Source: Anaerolineae bacterium
Lineage (GTDB): Bacteria; Chloroflexota; Anaerolineae; Aggregatilineales; Phototrophicaceae
Assembly (NCBI GenBank): GCA_025055175.1
Contig: JANWYT010000023.1
Location: forward strand, 186,001 to 250,000
Direction: 5' to 3'
DNA: 64,000 nucleotides
A model generated the notes under the pieces. That model was not told where the DNA came from. It worked only from the letters and a program-made list of their open reading frames with translations, and made no database searches. Made by a program: the position numbers and the translations under genes. This document shows, in pieces, positions 1-8,056 of this stretch. Within the stretch, counting starts at the first letter, position 1, and every line of letters starts with the position of its first letter.

Positions 1-377
1 ACGTGCAGGCGGCGCTCTTCTTGCTGATCGTCCTGTTCGCCTACCAGACGCGCGCCCTGGGCGGCGAATCCACGCCATCTAGCGGCGGACGCGGGCGCGA
101 CAGCGGACGTGGGCAAGGGCAGAATCGGGCGCTAGGAGCGCTGGTGGGCCTGGTGAACGGCCTGATGATCGGTGGTTCGTTGTGGAACTTCCTCATCCTC
201 AATCAGGTGGGCGGTCGCTACCCGCTCGATCCTTACGTCATCGCCCCCGTGCCAGGTTCGCCCAGCGCCGCCATCGTCGCCAATCTACCCCTCAACTTGC
301 TGACTAGCCCAGGCAGCGGCGATCTGCTCTCGCTGCTGGTGGTGGTGCTGTTCGTCATCGTGCTAATTTTGATCTGA
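1..377 (+). CDS. CvpA-like membrane protein, 5'-truncated by window edge
   Basis: Only the C-terminal part is in the window; the reading frame is open from the first bases and stops at 375-377. The visible protein has two hydrophobic stretches around a glycine/arginine-rich hydrophilic stretch. It aligns by eye with the next gene over the whole visible length: QAALF near the first helix, then GALVG(L/F)(V/I)NG and IGG(S/T)LW, then a Pro/Ser-rich loop and a last helix. The two genes are therefore tandem paralogues. The CvpA-family label is tentative and rests on the overall pattern of short helices, not on a diagnostic motif. The true start lies upstream of base 1. Confidence 0.7.
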   Translation, partial: VQAALFLLIVLFAYQTRALGGESTPSSGGRGRDSGRGQGQNRALGALVGLVNGLMIGGSLWNFLILNQVGGRYPLDPYVIAPVPGSPSAAIVANLPLNLLTSPGSGDLLSLLVVVLFVIVLILI

Positions 378-390
378 GGATGGCGCGCCG

Positions 391-918
391 ATGATCCAGT
401 TGTCGTCGTTCATGTGGCTGCTGGCTATGTTCTGCGCCTTCATTGGCTTCCTGCGCGGCTGGCAGCGCGAAGTAGTAGTGACGGCCGGCGTGCTGGTGGT
501 CTTGTTCGCCTTGCTCCAATTCGACCCCTACTTGCGCGGCCTGCTGCTCTTCACCCTGCCACGCGACCAAGTCTTCTTGATCCAGGCAGCGCTGTTCATC
601 GCGGCTACGCTGTTCTTGTACCAAGCTCGCAACCTGGGTCGCGAACGGGCGCGCGACGATGTAGAAGGGGGACTGTTGGGGGCGCTGGTGGGTTTCATCA
701 ACGGCTACCTGATCGGCGGGACGCTGTGGTATTTCATGGACATCAACGAATATCCCCTGCCACAACTCATCGTCGCGCCCGCGCTCAATTCGCCCTCGGC
801 GCAGTCGATCAGCATCATGCCGCTGGTGTTGCTAGGTGGCGGCACGAGTGGAACGGGAGATTTTTTGGCCATCATCACCCTGGGCGTCTTCTTGTTCGTC
901 ATCATCAGGACACAATGA
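391..918 (+). CDS. CvpA-like integral membrane protein
   Basis: A 175-residue protein with hydrophobic segments at about 1-20, 28-45, 60-78, 100-120 and 150-172, so probably a four- or five-helix inner-membrane protein. It is a tandem paralogue of the truncated gene just upstream, 13 bp away. ATG 391 is preceded by GAGGA. Its stop overlaps the murC start in an ATGA arrangement, which suggests translational coupling. Function is unknown; neighbouring a cell-wall ligase hints at an envelope role, but that is inference only. Confidence 0.75.
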   Translation: MIQLSSFMWLLAMFCAFIGFLRGWQREVVVTAGVLVVLFALLQFDPYLRGLLLFTLPRDQVFLIQAALFIAATLFLYQARNLGRERARDDVEGGLLGALVGFINGYLIGGTLWYFMDINEYPLPQLIVAPALNSPSAQSISIMPLVLLGGGTSGTGDFLAIITLGVFLFVIIRTQ

Positions 919-2309
919 CTATGCACGTGCGTTTTATCCCAGGTCAACGGATTCACATCATCGGCATTGGCGGCTCTGGCATGTCAGCCATCGCCCGCAT
1001 TTTGTTGGAGCAGGGCTACACCGTCAGCGGCTCGGATCGTACCTTCAACAGTCTCATGGAGGAGCTGGCGCGCGATGGCGCTATCGTCTACGCCGATCAC
1101 GACGCGACGTATGTGCAAGGGGCGGAATGGGTGATTCGTTCCTCGGCCATCACCGACGGCCACATTGAGGTGCTGGCGGCGGAGGCGCTAGGCATCCCTG
1201 TCCTCAAGCGCGCAGCCGCCCTGGCCGCCTTGATGGAGGGTGATTTTGTGGTGGCGGTCGCTGGCACGCACGGCAAGACGACGACGACGTCTATGCTGGT
1301 GCATGTCCTCCAGCAGGCGAGCCAAGACCCATCGTACATCGTAGGCGGGGTGATGGGTAACACCGGCCGCAACGCTGGCGTGGGCCGCGACTCCGTCTTC
1401 ATCATCGAAGCCGACGAATACGACAATATGTTTCATGGCCTAAAGCCTCAGATCGAAATTGTGACCAACGTCGAATACGATCATCCGGACTTCTTCCCCA
1501 CGCGCTCAGCACTGGTCGAGTCTTTTTCGCTGTTTGTGGGCCTGTTGCCCGCCAACGGCCTGCTCATCGCTTGCGCTGATGATCCTGTCGCGCTCGCCTT
1601 TGCGCGCAATCGCGCCATCGTCAACTTGCCCGTGCAGACCTATGGCACGACGGTGAACGCCGACTGGCAGGCGCTCAACGTCCGTACCCAGGGCCTGAAC
1701 ACGCTGTTTGACGCCTGCCACGCAGGGAGTTTTTTGGGACAAGTGAGCTTGCGCGTGCCAGGCGAACACAACGCGCTGAACGCCCTGGCGGTCATCGCTG
1801 CGGCTCATGCGCTGAGGGTAGATTTTGAGCAGACAGCGCGCGCCCTGGCCAGCTTTGAAGGCACGGAGCGTCGCTTTGAGATCACCCGCGACTCAGATGG
1901 CCTGGCCACCGTAGACGACTATGCCCATCATCCTACGGCCATCCGCAAGACCATCGCTGCCGCGCGGGCGCGCTACCCAGGACGGCAGCTGTGGGCCGTC
2001 TGGCAACCGCACACCTACAGCCGCACCCTAGAACTGCTGGCCGAATATCTGGAAGCCTTCGGCGCAGCCGACCATGTGCTGGTGACCGACATCTACGCGG
2101 CGCGCGAGCGCACCAATCCAGGCGTCCACAGCGAGGAGATCGTCGCGGCGATGAGTCATCCTTCGGCGCACTACGCCGCCACGCTAGAAGACGCGGCGCA
2201 CTTCTTGCACGAGCGCGTCCAATCCCCCGCCGTGATCCTGGTCATGAGCGCTGGCGATGGCCCACGCATTGGCGAGCTGTTCTGGGCGCTGCGCGACGGC
2301 AAGGCTTAG
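915..2309 (+). CDS. murC: UDP-N-acetylmuramate--L-alanine ligase MurC
   Basis: MurC adds L-alanine to UDP-MurNAc in the cytoplasm using ATP, the first amino-acid step of peptidoglycan precursor synthesis. The 464-residue protein starts with the MurC-type nucleotide-sugar loop GIGGSGMS (about residue 17). The ATP-binding P-loop GTHGKTT follows at about 117, then the central Mur-ligase domain with DEYD and NVEYDHPD. The C-terminal domain carries DDYAHHPT. Length is normal for the family. ATG 915 overlaps the upstream stop (ATGA); a second in-frame ATG lies six bases later. The protein is complete and shows no missing motif. Confidence 0.97.
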   Translation: MTMHVRFIPGQRIHIIGIGGSGMSAIARILLEQGYTVSGSDRTFNSLMEELARDGAIVYADHDATYVQGAEWVIRSSAITDGHIEVLAAEALGIPVLKRAAALAALMEGDFVVAVAGTHGKTTTTSMLVHVLQQASQDPSYIVGGVMGNTGRNAGVGRDSVFIIEADEYDNMFHGLKPQIEIVTNVEYDHPDFFPTRSALVESFSLFVGLLPANGLLIACADDPVALAFARNRAIVNLPVQTYGTTVNADWQALNVRTQGLNTLFDACHAGSFLGQVSLRVPGEHNALNALAVIAAAHALRVDFEQTARALASFEGTERRFEITRDSDGLATVDDYAHHPTAIRKTIAAARARYPGRQLWAVWQPHTYSRTLELLAEYLEAFGAADHVLVTDIYAARERTNPGVHSEEIVAAMSHPSAHYAATLEDAAHFLHERVQSPAVILVMSAGDGPRIGELFWALRDGKA

Positions 2310-2394
2310 GGCTTGCCTCACCTCAGGCTCACCTGCATCTGCTACGCTGAGGCGAGCAATCAGTCACCTAGTGCAAAAACGAGAAGCATTGGCA

Positions 2395-3108
2395 ATGGCA
2401 CACCTGCAAGGCGCAGAACGCGCGCGCTACGTCCAGGACTTATTCGGGCGCATTGCCCGCCGCTACAACCTGATGAATCGCCTGATGACCTTCGGCCAGG
2501 ACATGCGGTGGCGGCGCTTCGTCATCCGCAAGGCTCAGCTGCCGCCCGATGGCCGTCTGCTGGATTTGGCCACTGGCACAGGAGACATCGCCTTTGAAGC
2601 GCTGCGCGTTGCTCCGCAGGCCCAAGTGGTAGGGGCGGACTTCTCGCTGCCGATGATGTTCGTCGGTCAGGAGCAGCGGCTTGGGCCGAAGGTGCGTTGG
2701 GCCGCCGCCGACGCGCTCTCTCTGCCTTTTCCCGACCAGTCCTTCGACGCCGTCGTGTCGGGCTATCTCATGCGCAACGTCATCGACATCCCGCAGGCCC
2801 TGGCTGAACAGCGCCGCGTCCTCAAGCCTGGCGGTCGAATCGTCATCTTGGACACGTCGCCGCCGCCAGACAACTGGCTCAAGCCCCTGGTCTCGCTCCA
2901 CCTCAACGTCGTCATCCCGACGCTGGGCCGCGTCGTCGCTGGCAAAGACGCCGCCGACGCCTACACTTACCTGCCACAATCGACGCAGGTCTTCAAGACG
3001 CCACAGGAGCTGGCCGAACTCATGCGTCAGGCGGGCTATGAGCAGGTTAGCTATCAGACCTTTGCCCTGGGGGCGATGGCTGTCCACTGGGGACAAAAAC
3101 CGCGCTGA
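2395..3108 (+). CDS. ubiE: UbiE/MenG C-methyltransferase
   Basis: SAM-dependent methyltransferase of the UbiE/COQ5 family, 237 residues. In a lineage without evident ubiquinone synthesis it most likely methylates demethylmenaquinone to menaquinone (MenG role). Visible family features are YNLMN near the N-terminus, MTFGQDMRWRR, SAM motif I LDLATGTGD, GADFS at the end of strand 2, and a late DTSPP element. The start ATG 2395 has GAGAAG eight bases upstream; an upstream in-frame extension lacks such a site. No other quinone genes are in the window. Confidence 0.9.
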   Translation: MAHLQGAERARYVQDLFGRIARRYNLMNRLMTFGQDMRWRRFVIRKAQLPPDGRLLDLATGTGDIAFEALRVAPQAQVVGADFSLPMMFVGQEQRLGPKVRWAAADALSLPFPDQSFDAVVSGYLMRNVIDIPQALAEQRRVLKPGGRIVILDTSPPPDNWLKPLVSLHLNVVIPTLGRVVAGKDAADAYTYLPQSTQVFKTPQELAELMRQAGYEQVSYQTFALGAMAVHWGQKPR

Positions 3109-3165
3109 GAGCAGATGCGAGGGGCAGGCAGCAGCGCTCCACCGGCCCCTCAGGCGGCGACGGGT

Positions 3166-3408
3166 TCACTCCATCGTCTGACGCGGATCCTTGTGGCGAT
3201 AGGTGATACGGCCTTTGCCCATATCATAGGGGGTCATCTCCACTTTGACTCGATCTCCGAGCAGGATGCGGATGTAGTTCTTGCGCATCTTGCCCGAAAG
3301 ATAGGCCATAATGCGGTGGCCACTGTCGAGCTGCACCATGAAATGGGTGTTGGGCAGCGCTTCGACGATCGTCCCTTCTAGTTCAACTTTTTCTTCGTTC
3401 TTGCTCAT
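3166..3408 (-). CDS. infA: Translation initiation factor IF-1
   Basis: IF-1 binds the 30S A site during initiation. The 80-residue OB-fold protein contains the family signature [13 protein letters not shown], then FMVQL.SGH near the middle, [12 protein letters not shown], and GRITYRH at the usual C-terminus. It runs about eight residues past the normal end, a charged tail finishing in RQTME. The start ATG at 3408 has a clear AAGGAGG site; a longer in-frame extension is not supported. It is the last of three minus-strand translation genes (rpsA, rpsU, infA) but is separated from rpsU by an intrinsic-terminator-like hairpin, so it may have its own transcript. Confidence 0.97.
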   Translation of the reverse strand: MSKNEEKVELEGTIVEALPNTHFMVQLDSGHRIMAYLSGKMRKNYIRILLGDRVKVEMTPYDMGKGRITYRHKDPRQTME

Positions 3409-3449
3409 AGCCCTCCTTGTGATGTGTAAGCGAGAAGAGTCGTTTTCTA

Positions 3450-3492
3450 TCATAAAACAAGCAAGCCGTTGCGCCAATGCACAACGGACTTG
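3450..3492 (-). terminator. Probable intrinsic terminator after rpsU
   Basis: Plus-strand bases 3462-3471 (CAAGCCGTTG) pair with 3482-3492 (CAACGGACTTG, one bulged A). Read on the minus strand, the hairpin is followed by CTTGTTTTATG. A strong stem followed by a T-rich tract, located between the rpsU stop and the infA start, is the expected arrangement for a Rho-independent terminator. Confidence 0.6.
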
Positions 3493-3536
3493 CGGAAGCT
3501 CAAAGCTGTGTAGCTGAGGGAGCGGCAGCGCTCAGG

Positions 3537-3746
3537 CTACAGCCCGCCGCGCGCTTGCGCCTTGCGCTGACGCCGCCGCGAACGGCGAATCGCCTTCTTC
3601 TTCTCAATACGGCGCAGTTCACTCTTGGAGATATGCCAGCGCTTGCGGCGCACCGTGCTGAGGATACCAGCGTTGGTGACGCGCTTGCGGAAGCGGCGTA
3701 GCAATTGTTCCTGAGATTCGCCAGGCTTGAGTCTGACTGAAGCCAT
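3537..3746 (-). CDS. rpsU: Small ribosomal subunit protein bS21
   Basis: A 69-residue, strongly basic protein with the S21 pattern: VRLKPGES near the start, LLRRFRKRV, then RRKRWH and a C-terminal run of arginine and lysine. bS21 sits near the anti-Shine-Dalgarno region of the 30S subunit. Length is normal. It follows rpsA on the same strand with a 111-bp gap holding an extended -10 element, and precedes infA beyond a terminator-like hairpin. Confidence 0.96.
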   Translation of the reverse strand: MASVRLKPGESQEQLLRRFRKRVTNAGILSTVRRKRWHISKSELRRIEKKKAIRRSRRRQRKAQARGGL

Positions 3747-3801
3747 AAGGATCGCTCGACCTCGTTTCTTCTTTCACAACAATGGGCATGGTAGGTCTTC
3801 G

Positions 3802-3810
3802 ATTATAACA
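3802..3810 (-). promoter_or_regulatory. Extended -10 upstream of rpsU
   Basis: On the minus strand this reads TGTTATAAT: a consensus TATAAT hexamer with TG one base upstream (extended -10). No good -35 is visible at 16-18 bp. It lies about 55 bp before the rpsU start. Confidence 0.45.
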
Positions 3811-3857
3811 GGAGTCCCCCAGAGCCGATAGGGGCGGTCGTGAGCAATGCACATAGC

Positions 3858-5015
3858 CTAGACAGCGTTATCCGCCGTCTGCTTGGCGCGGTTTTCTTCC
3901 CACTGAGCGCGTTCGCCAGCCGTCACTTCCTTCATGCTCAGGCCCAGGCGCTGCTTCTCCGTCTCAATGCTGATGATGCGCGTCAGGATGCGCTGGCCTT
4001 CGCTCAGCTCGCGGCGCGGATCGCTGACGCCATCGCTGAGCTGGCTCACGTGCAACAGGGCTTCAATGCCAGGGTCTAGGCTGACGAATGCGCCAAAAGC
4101 TTCAACGCGGCTCACCGTGCCTTCGACCAATTGACCGATATGATAGCGCTCTTCCACCGTCGACCAGGGGTTAGTTTGCAGACGCTTCAGGCTCAGGCCA
4201 ATGCGCTTGCCGCTCTCGTCTAGGTGCAAGATGAAGACCCTGACCTTTTGGCCAACCGTCACCACTTCCTGCGGGTGGCGCACGCGGTGCCAGGCCAGCT
4301 CGCTGATGTGGATCAGGCCGTCAGCCCCACCCAAGTCCACAAACGCGCCAAAGTCGCACAGGCCGCTGACGACGCCTTCGCGCACGTCGCCTTCCTTCAA
4401 TTCGCCCAACAGGATTTCTTTGCGGGCATTGCGATTTTCGCGTTCGGCGTTGCGTTGGCTGAAGACCAGGCGGCGGCGCTTGCGGTTGACTTCGATCACC
4501 TTGACGGCGATCTCCTTGCCGACCATCGACTCCAAGTAGCGCAGACGCTCTTCTTCGCTGGCCGAACGAGGCAGGTCGACGACGTGACTAGCCGGGATGA
4601 AGCCACGCAGGTTGCCGAAGGGGATAATCAGGCCGCCTTTGTTGGCCGCCTGCACCAAGCCGTTGAAGCTCTGATCGCTCTCTTGCAGCAGTTCGGCGTT
4701 CTTCCAGTCTTCGTTCTGGCGCGCTTGCGACGCCGAGAGAATGAGACTGCCTTCCAGGTCATCCAGGCGCATAACGATGACTTCGATCGGCTCGCCAGTG
4801 CTGAAGTCGCTGGTCTGCATGCCCATGCGCTCAATGTCTTGGCGCGAGACGATGCCGTCGTACTTCCAGCCCACGTCGACGAGCAGGCCGTAATTGTCAA
4901 CGGCTGTCACCGTTCCGCTGAGTATGTCGCCGCGCTCTGGTTGACCGCTAGAGAGCGTCTCTTCTAGCATGGCGGCAAAATCCAGGTCTTCCATGGTATT
5001 CAGGGTGGTGGTCAT
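3858..5015 (-). CDS. rpsA: Ribosomal protein S1 (four S1 domains)
   Basis: RNA-binding protein of 385 residues built from four S1/OB repeats. The repeats start at about residues 29 (GDILSGTVTAVD), 115 (degenerate), 205 (GDVREGVVSG..DFGAFVDL) and 290 (GQLVEGTVSRVEAFGAFV), each strand set ending in patterns such as IGLSLK. Proteobacterial S1 has six repeats; shorter forms are usual elsewhere. The start at 5015 (MTTTLN) is chosen because residues upstream do not resemble S1; MEDLDF seven residues later is an alternative. Transcription probably starts from the consensus promoter at 5193-5221, giving a leader of about 170 nt that could hold autoregulatory structure. Confidence 0.94.
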   Translation of the reverse strand: MTTTLNTMEDLDFAAMLEETLSSGQPERGDILSGTVTAVDNYGLLVDVGWKYDGIVSRQDIERMGMQTSDFSTGEPIEVIVMRLDDLEGSLILSASQARQNEDWKNAELLQESDQSFNGLVQAANKGGLIIPFGNLRGFIPASHVVDLPRSASEEERLRYLESMVGKEIAVKVIEVNRKRRRLVFSQRNAERENRNARKEILLGELKEGDVREGVVSGLCDFGAFVDLGGADGLIHISELAWHRVRHPQEVVTVGQKVRVFILHLDESGKRIGLSLKRLQTNPWSTVEERYHIGQLVEGTVSRVEAFGAFVSLDPGIEALLHVSQLSDGVSDPRRELSEGQRILTRIISIETEKQRLGLSMKEVTAGERAQWEENRAKQTADNAV

Positions 5016-5192
5016 CAGGTGAGTAACTTTCCTAGTGAAACGGACGATGGTGGCCTGGGGGGACAAGGCGCAACAAGCTATCTCCGTTCAGCCAGGGGCA
5101 GAACACCAGGGGAACTCGCGCGTAAGGTGCGAAGCTGGTTGGTATGGCGGCAGTGGGCTTGTGCGGGTTGTTCGTCTCCCAAACCGCGCAGC

Positions 5193-5221
5193 ATTATAGG
5201 CCCGCGAGGGCGTTTTGTCAA
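5193..5221 (-). promoter_or_regulatory. Consensus sigma-70 promoter of rpsA
   Basis: On the minus strand TTGACA (5221-5216), a 17-base spacer and TATAAT (5198-5193) match the vegetative consensus at all twelve positions with optimal spacing. The -35 lies inside an inverted repeat (5211-5228). It points toward rpsA. Confidence 0.85.
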
Positions 5222-5228
5222 CAAAACG
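5211..5228. promoter_or_regulatory. 18-bp palindrome over the rpsA -35 box
   Basis: CGTTTTGTCAACAAAACG: two perfect 8-bp inverted arms around a CA centre. It covers the whole -35 hexamer of the rpsA promoter and ends 45 bp before the ssrA -35. The shape and position suit an operator for a dimeric repressor. The regulator is unknown. Confidence 0.5.
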
Positions 5229-5273
5229 AGACAACAAGAGACGTTTATGGCGCATCTTAGGCCATTTTCCCGC

Positions 5274-5302
5274 TTTACAAAGCTCACAAACTAGCTTACG
5301 AT
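5274..5302 (+). promoter_or_regulatory. Probable ssrA promoter
   Basis: TTTACA (5274-5279), 17-base spacer, TACGAT (5297-5302), placed about 15 bases before the mature 5' end of tmRNA. Four of six positions match consensus in each box if TTGACA and TATAAT are the references. Confidence 0.6.
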
Positions 5303-5317
5303 GATGTTGTGCATTGC

Positions 5318-5696
5318 GGGAGCGAACTAGGCTCGACAGCGGAGGCTGAAGCCGCACTGCGGGTCGTCATGGTCGGCGACGTTAAACCCGACAAGCAGAG
5401 TAACTGCGAACAAGAACCGCACCGCCCTGATGGCTGCGTAAGCAGTCGTCAAGGGTGCTGGCCCGAAGAGACCAGCCGTCCTCCACTCCGTCCCGGTTCG
5501 GGGCTGGCCAGGGCGTCACAAAGACCAGGGTGCAGCGCTCCCACGCCGATAAGCGAGCGCTAAAGACGACATCGGCTAGCCGAAGGTGTACCAGGCTCGT
5601 CGGGGCTACCTGCGGCGAAATCAACGGCGGGCTACACCCGTAGACGTGCGAGATTCGAGTCCGTTGGACCCGGGGGGCAGTACCCCGGCGCTTCCA
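5318..5696 (+). ncRNA. ssrA: tmRNA (one-piece), tag ANKNRTALMAA
   Basis: tmRNA with SmpB rescues stalled ribosomes and tags the nascent chain. The 5' end GGGAGCG (5318-5324) pairs with CGCTTCC (5689-5695) as a seven-pair acceptor stem with one G-U. The start GGGAGCGAACTAGGCTCGAC is typical tmRNA. The resume codon GCG at 5406 opens ANKNRTALMAA, ending at TAA 5439-5441, a canonical-looking degradation tag. The T arm has stem CCGGGG/CCCCGG with loop GGCAGTA instead of the usual TTCRANY. The 3' CCA is not encoded (AACC follows the stem). Order is normal rather than permuted, so it should be one piece. Confidence 0.96.
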
Positions 5697-5709
5697 ACCT
5701 CATCCACCT

Positions 5710-5732
5710 AAGAGGGCCACGTCGGCCCTCTT
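5710..5732. terminator. Bidirectional hairpin between ssrA and a convergent gene
   Basis: AAGAGGGCC (5710-5718), loop ACGTC, GGCCCTCTT (5724-5732): a perfect nine-pair stem just after ssrA and just before the stop of the convergent minus-strand gene. No long T tract follows on either side. Confidence 0.6.
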
Positions 5733-5739
5733 GGACGTC

Positions 5740-6159
5740 CTAATCTAATGCTACCGAGTCGTCATCTTTTGGCTTGCCGATCAAAGGCCAAAGCGCTGCG
5801 TCGCGGGTGCGCAGGAAATCCAGCGCTTGCTCCATGCTGTCCACGACCTTGTAGCGCAGATGAGCGATCATCGAAATCATGGCCGCGATCATCTTGTGCA
5901 TAGGGTCGTTCGTCACCAGCATGATCCAGCCTGTGTTGGGGCGCGGCCCACTCAACACGCGCGCCGCGCGCACATCGTTGAAGCCCAACGTCACCTCGCG
6001 CATGTCGACGATGAAATGCAGCAGCACGCTGCGCTCAATCTGCTGGTAGTAGGCTTGGTTGATCTCGTTACTCTTAGCCAGGTCGCTGATCGTCACCTCG
6101 CCATACATGCGGTTGAGGACGATACGCGGCTCGGCGTACCAACGATTTTCGATGGGCAT
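5740..6159 (-). CDS. SpoIIAA/STAS-like small protein
   Basis: A 139-residue soluble protein of alternating strands and amphipathic helices. It has a central FIVDMREV element, as in STAS/SpoIIAA-like proteins that act in partner-switching or lipid binding, but no convincing phospho-acceptor serine motif. The family call is therefore tentative. A strong AAGGAG site lies seven bases before ATG 6159. It stands alone, convergent with ssrA, and its upstream region is AT-rich. Confidence 0.65.
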   Translation of the reverse strand: MPIENRWYAEPRIVLNRMYGEVTISDLAKSNEINQAYYQQIERSVLLHFIVDMREVTLGFNDVRAARVLSGPRPNTGWIMLVTNDPMHKMIAAMISMIAHLRYKVVDSMEQALDFLRTRDAALWPLIGKPKDDDSVALD

Positions 6160-6280
6160 AGCTGATCTCCTTATTAATTATTTCTATAATCATAACAAGA
6201 AATATTTAAGCAAAGACCATGTTTATGTTAAGCTCAGCGCGTATTGTCTTTTGCGACGCCTTTGGCCATAATGTCGCTCC

Positions 6281-8056
6281 ATGACGACCCCTCAGGCTGC
6301 CTCCCAACCCATCCGAAGGCGCGTCCGCCTGGCCCTGCTGGCTGCGCTCATGGCGCTGGCTCTGCTGCTGCTGGCCGACCTGCGCTTTCGTGGCTTGGTC
6401 TGGCGCTTTGCCTGGGCCAACACGGGCGAGGCCGAGCCGATAGCCCAGTTGCGTGGCCTGGTGGAGCTAGGCGGCAACCTCATCCGCACGCCGCTGGATA
6501 CCCGCCCGATCACCCCCATTCAGCACGTCGAAAGCTACCCCTACGGCGTCAACACCTTCTTGCAGAAAGAGGTTGAAGAGCCGAAGCTGCGCGTCATGCT
6601 GGCCATGATCCGCGACGCCGGCCTGCGCTGGTTGCGCCAGGAATTCCCCTGGGAGGATTTGGAGGTCGATGGGCGCGGCCAGTTCACCGATGCGCGCAAC
6701 GACTTGGACGGCGACGGCCAGCCCGATACCATCGACGCCTGGGCCAAGTACGACCGCCTGGTGAGCTTGGTCGAAGAACATGGCCTGCGCCTGCTGGTGC
6801 GCTTGAGCAACCCTCCAGACTGGGCGCAGGCCGCAAACGCGGGCAACTTCGCCCCACCCGCCGATCTTCAGGACTTCGTGAATTACGCCACAGCGGTGGC
6901 TCAGCGCTACAAGGGCCGCATTCGCCACTACCAAATCTGGAACGAGCCGAACATCTATCCGGAATGGGGTGAGAACTTCGCCGACCCTGTGGCCTACACC
7001 GACATGCTCTGCCGCACCTACGCTGCGCTCAAGGCCGTCGATCCGCAGATCGTCGTCGTCAGCGCAGCCATCGCGCCGACCATCTCGCTAGACGGCTTCA
7101 TGGGCTACCAAGATTTGGCCTACTTGCAACGCATGTACGACAGCGGCGCGGCTGCCTGCTTCGACGTGATGGCAGCCCAAGCTTATGGGCTATTCAGCGG
7201 CGCGCTGGATCGGCGTATGCGCTTGACCAGCGTCACGGTCGCGCGCCACCTCTACTACCGCGACTTGATGGTGGCCAACGGCGACGCGCACAAGCCCATC
7301 TGGCTCAGCGAAGCGGCCTGGAATCCGGTGCTAGATGCGCCGCTGCCGCGCCAGCAGATCGCCGATTTCAGCCGCTTTGGCGAAGCGACGCTGCAAGAAG
7401 CCGCCGACAACATGCCTTTGCTCTATGAGCGAGCGCGCCGTGAATGGCCCTGGGTGGGCGCCATCTTCTACTGGTTCTTCACCCGCCCTGACCCCAGCGA
7501 GATGGGCCAGTCTTTCTTCTACTTCCGCATGGTTGAACCAGACTACCAACCCTACAAGCCTACCTTCACGGCGCTACCCGTCTACCACGCCGTGCGCAAC
7601 TACCTGACGACGCTCAGGCCACGCTTGTATCAAGGCGTCCATCAAGCGGAGCATTGGGCCATACAGCGCCGCGCAGACCGAGCGCTGACCGTCGACGGCG
7701 CGGCGTTCGGCCAGGCACAGCAAGTGGACAGCCTCAGATTGGCCTACGGTGGCACAAGCGTCTGGCTTCGCTACCAATCAGATGAGCCGTTGGATGTGTG
7801 GCAGGGCGAACAGCGCGTCGCACAGCTGCCCGCTAGCCCTGAGCAGTGGGCCTTGCGCTCCGTCTGGAGCGGAGGTTGGGCCGAGGGCGAACTGGACGTG
7901 CAGGCTCAGGACGGCGCGTCCTTCATCGTCGACAGCGTGATCGTACGCGATGACTCGTGGCAGGCCTGGCCTGCGCTGCTAGTGCTGGGCGTGCTGATGG
8001 CGCTGGGTTTGCTGGAGCTAGCCTACGCTGCTTGGGCCAGGCTGAACGCGCCATGA
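6281..8056 (+). CDS. PslG-like membrane-anchored glycoside hydrolase (clan GH-A)
   Basis: A 591-residue protein with an N-terminal anchor helix (about 14-37), a TIM-barrel-like domain and a C-terminal helix (about 564-585). The acid/base glutamate sits in QIWNEPN (E222) and the likely nucleophile in WLSEAAWNP (E344), the two-glutamate arrangement of GH-A retaining hydrolases such as GH39/PslG. An Asp-rich segment after residue 130 (DLDGDGQPD) looks like a calcium loop. A beta-sandwich-like region precedes the last helix. The stop overlaps the next start (ATGA), coupling it to a GT-C glycosyltransferase, so a role in making or trimming a cell-surface glycan is likely. Confidence 0.8.
   Translation: MTTPQAASQPIRRRVRLALLAALMALALLLLADLRFRGLVWRFAWANTGEAEPIAQLRGLVELGGNLIRTPLDTRPITPIQHVESYPYGVNTFLQKEVEEPKLRVMLAMIRDAGLRWLRQEFPWEDLEVDGRGQFTDARNDLDGDGQPDTIDAWAKYDRLVSLVEEHGLRLLVRLSNPPDWAQAANAGNFAPPADLQDFVNYATAVAQRYKGRIRHYQIWNEPNIYPEWGENFADPVAYTDMLCRTYAALKAVDPQIVVVSAAIAPTISLDGFMGYQDLAYLQRMYDSGAAACFDVMAAQAYGLFSGALDRRMRLTSVTVARHLYYRDLMVANGDAHKPIWLSEAAWNPVLDAPLPRQQIADFSRFGEATLQEAADNMPLLYERARREWPWVGAIFYWFFTRPDPSEMGQSFFYFRMVEPDYQPYKPTFTALPVYHAVRNYLTTLRPRLYQGVHQAEHWAIQRRADRALTVDGAAFGQAQQVDSLRLAYGGTSVWLRYQSDEPLDVWQGEQRVAQLPASPEQWALRSVWSGGWAEGELDVQAQDGASFIVDSVIVRDDSWQAWPALLVLGVLMALGLLELAYAAWARLNAP

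Noticed and set aside
414-914. In-frame N-terminal extension of murC by 167 codons
   Set aside because: It lies entirely inside the CvpA-like gene and is Arg/Ala-rich; MurC proper begins at 915 with its GIGGSGMS loop.
5318-5699. Permuted two-piece tmRNA, suggested by the odd T loop
   Set aside because: The acceptor 5' strand precedes and the 3' strand follows the tag frame in normal order, so a one-piece molecule is expected.
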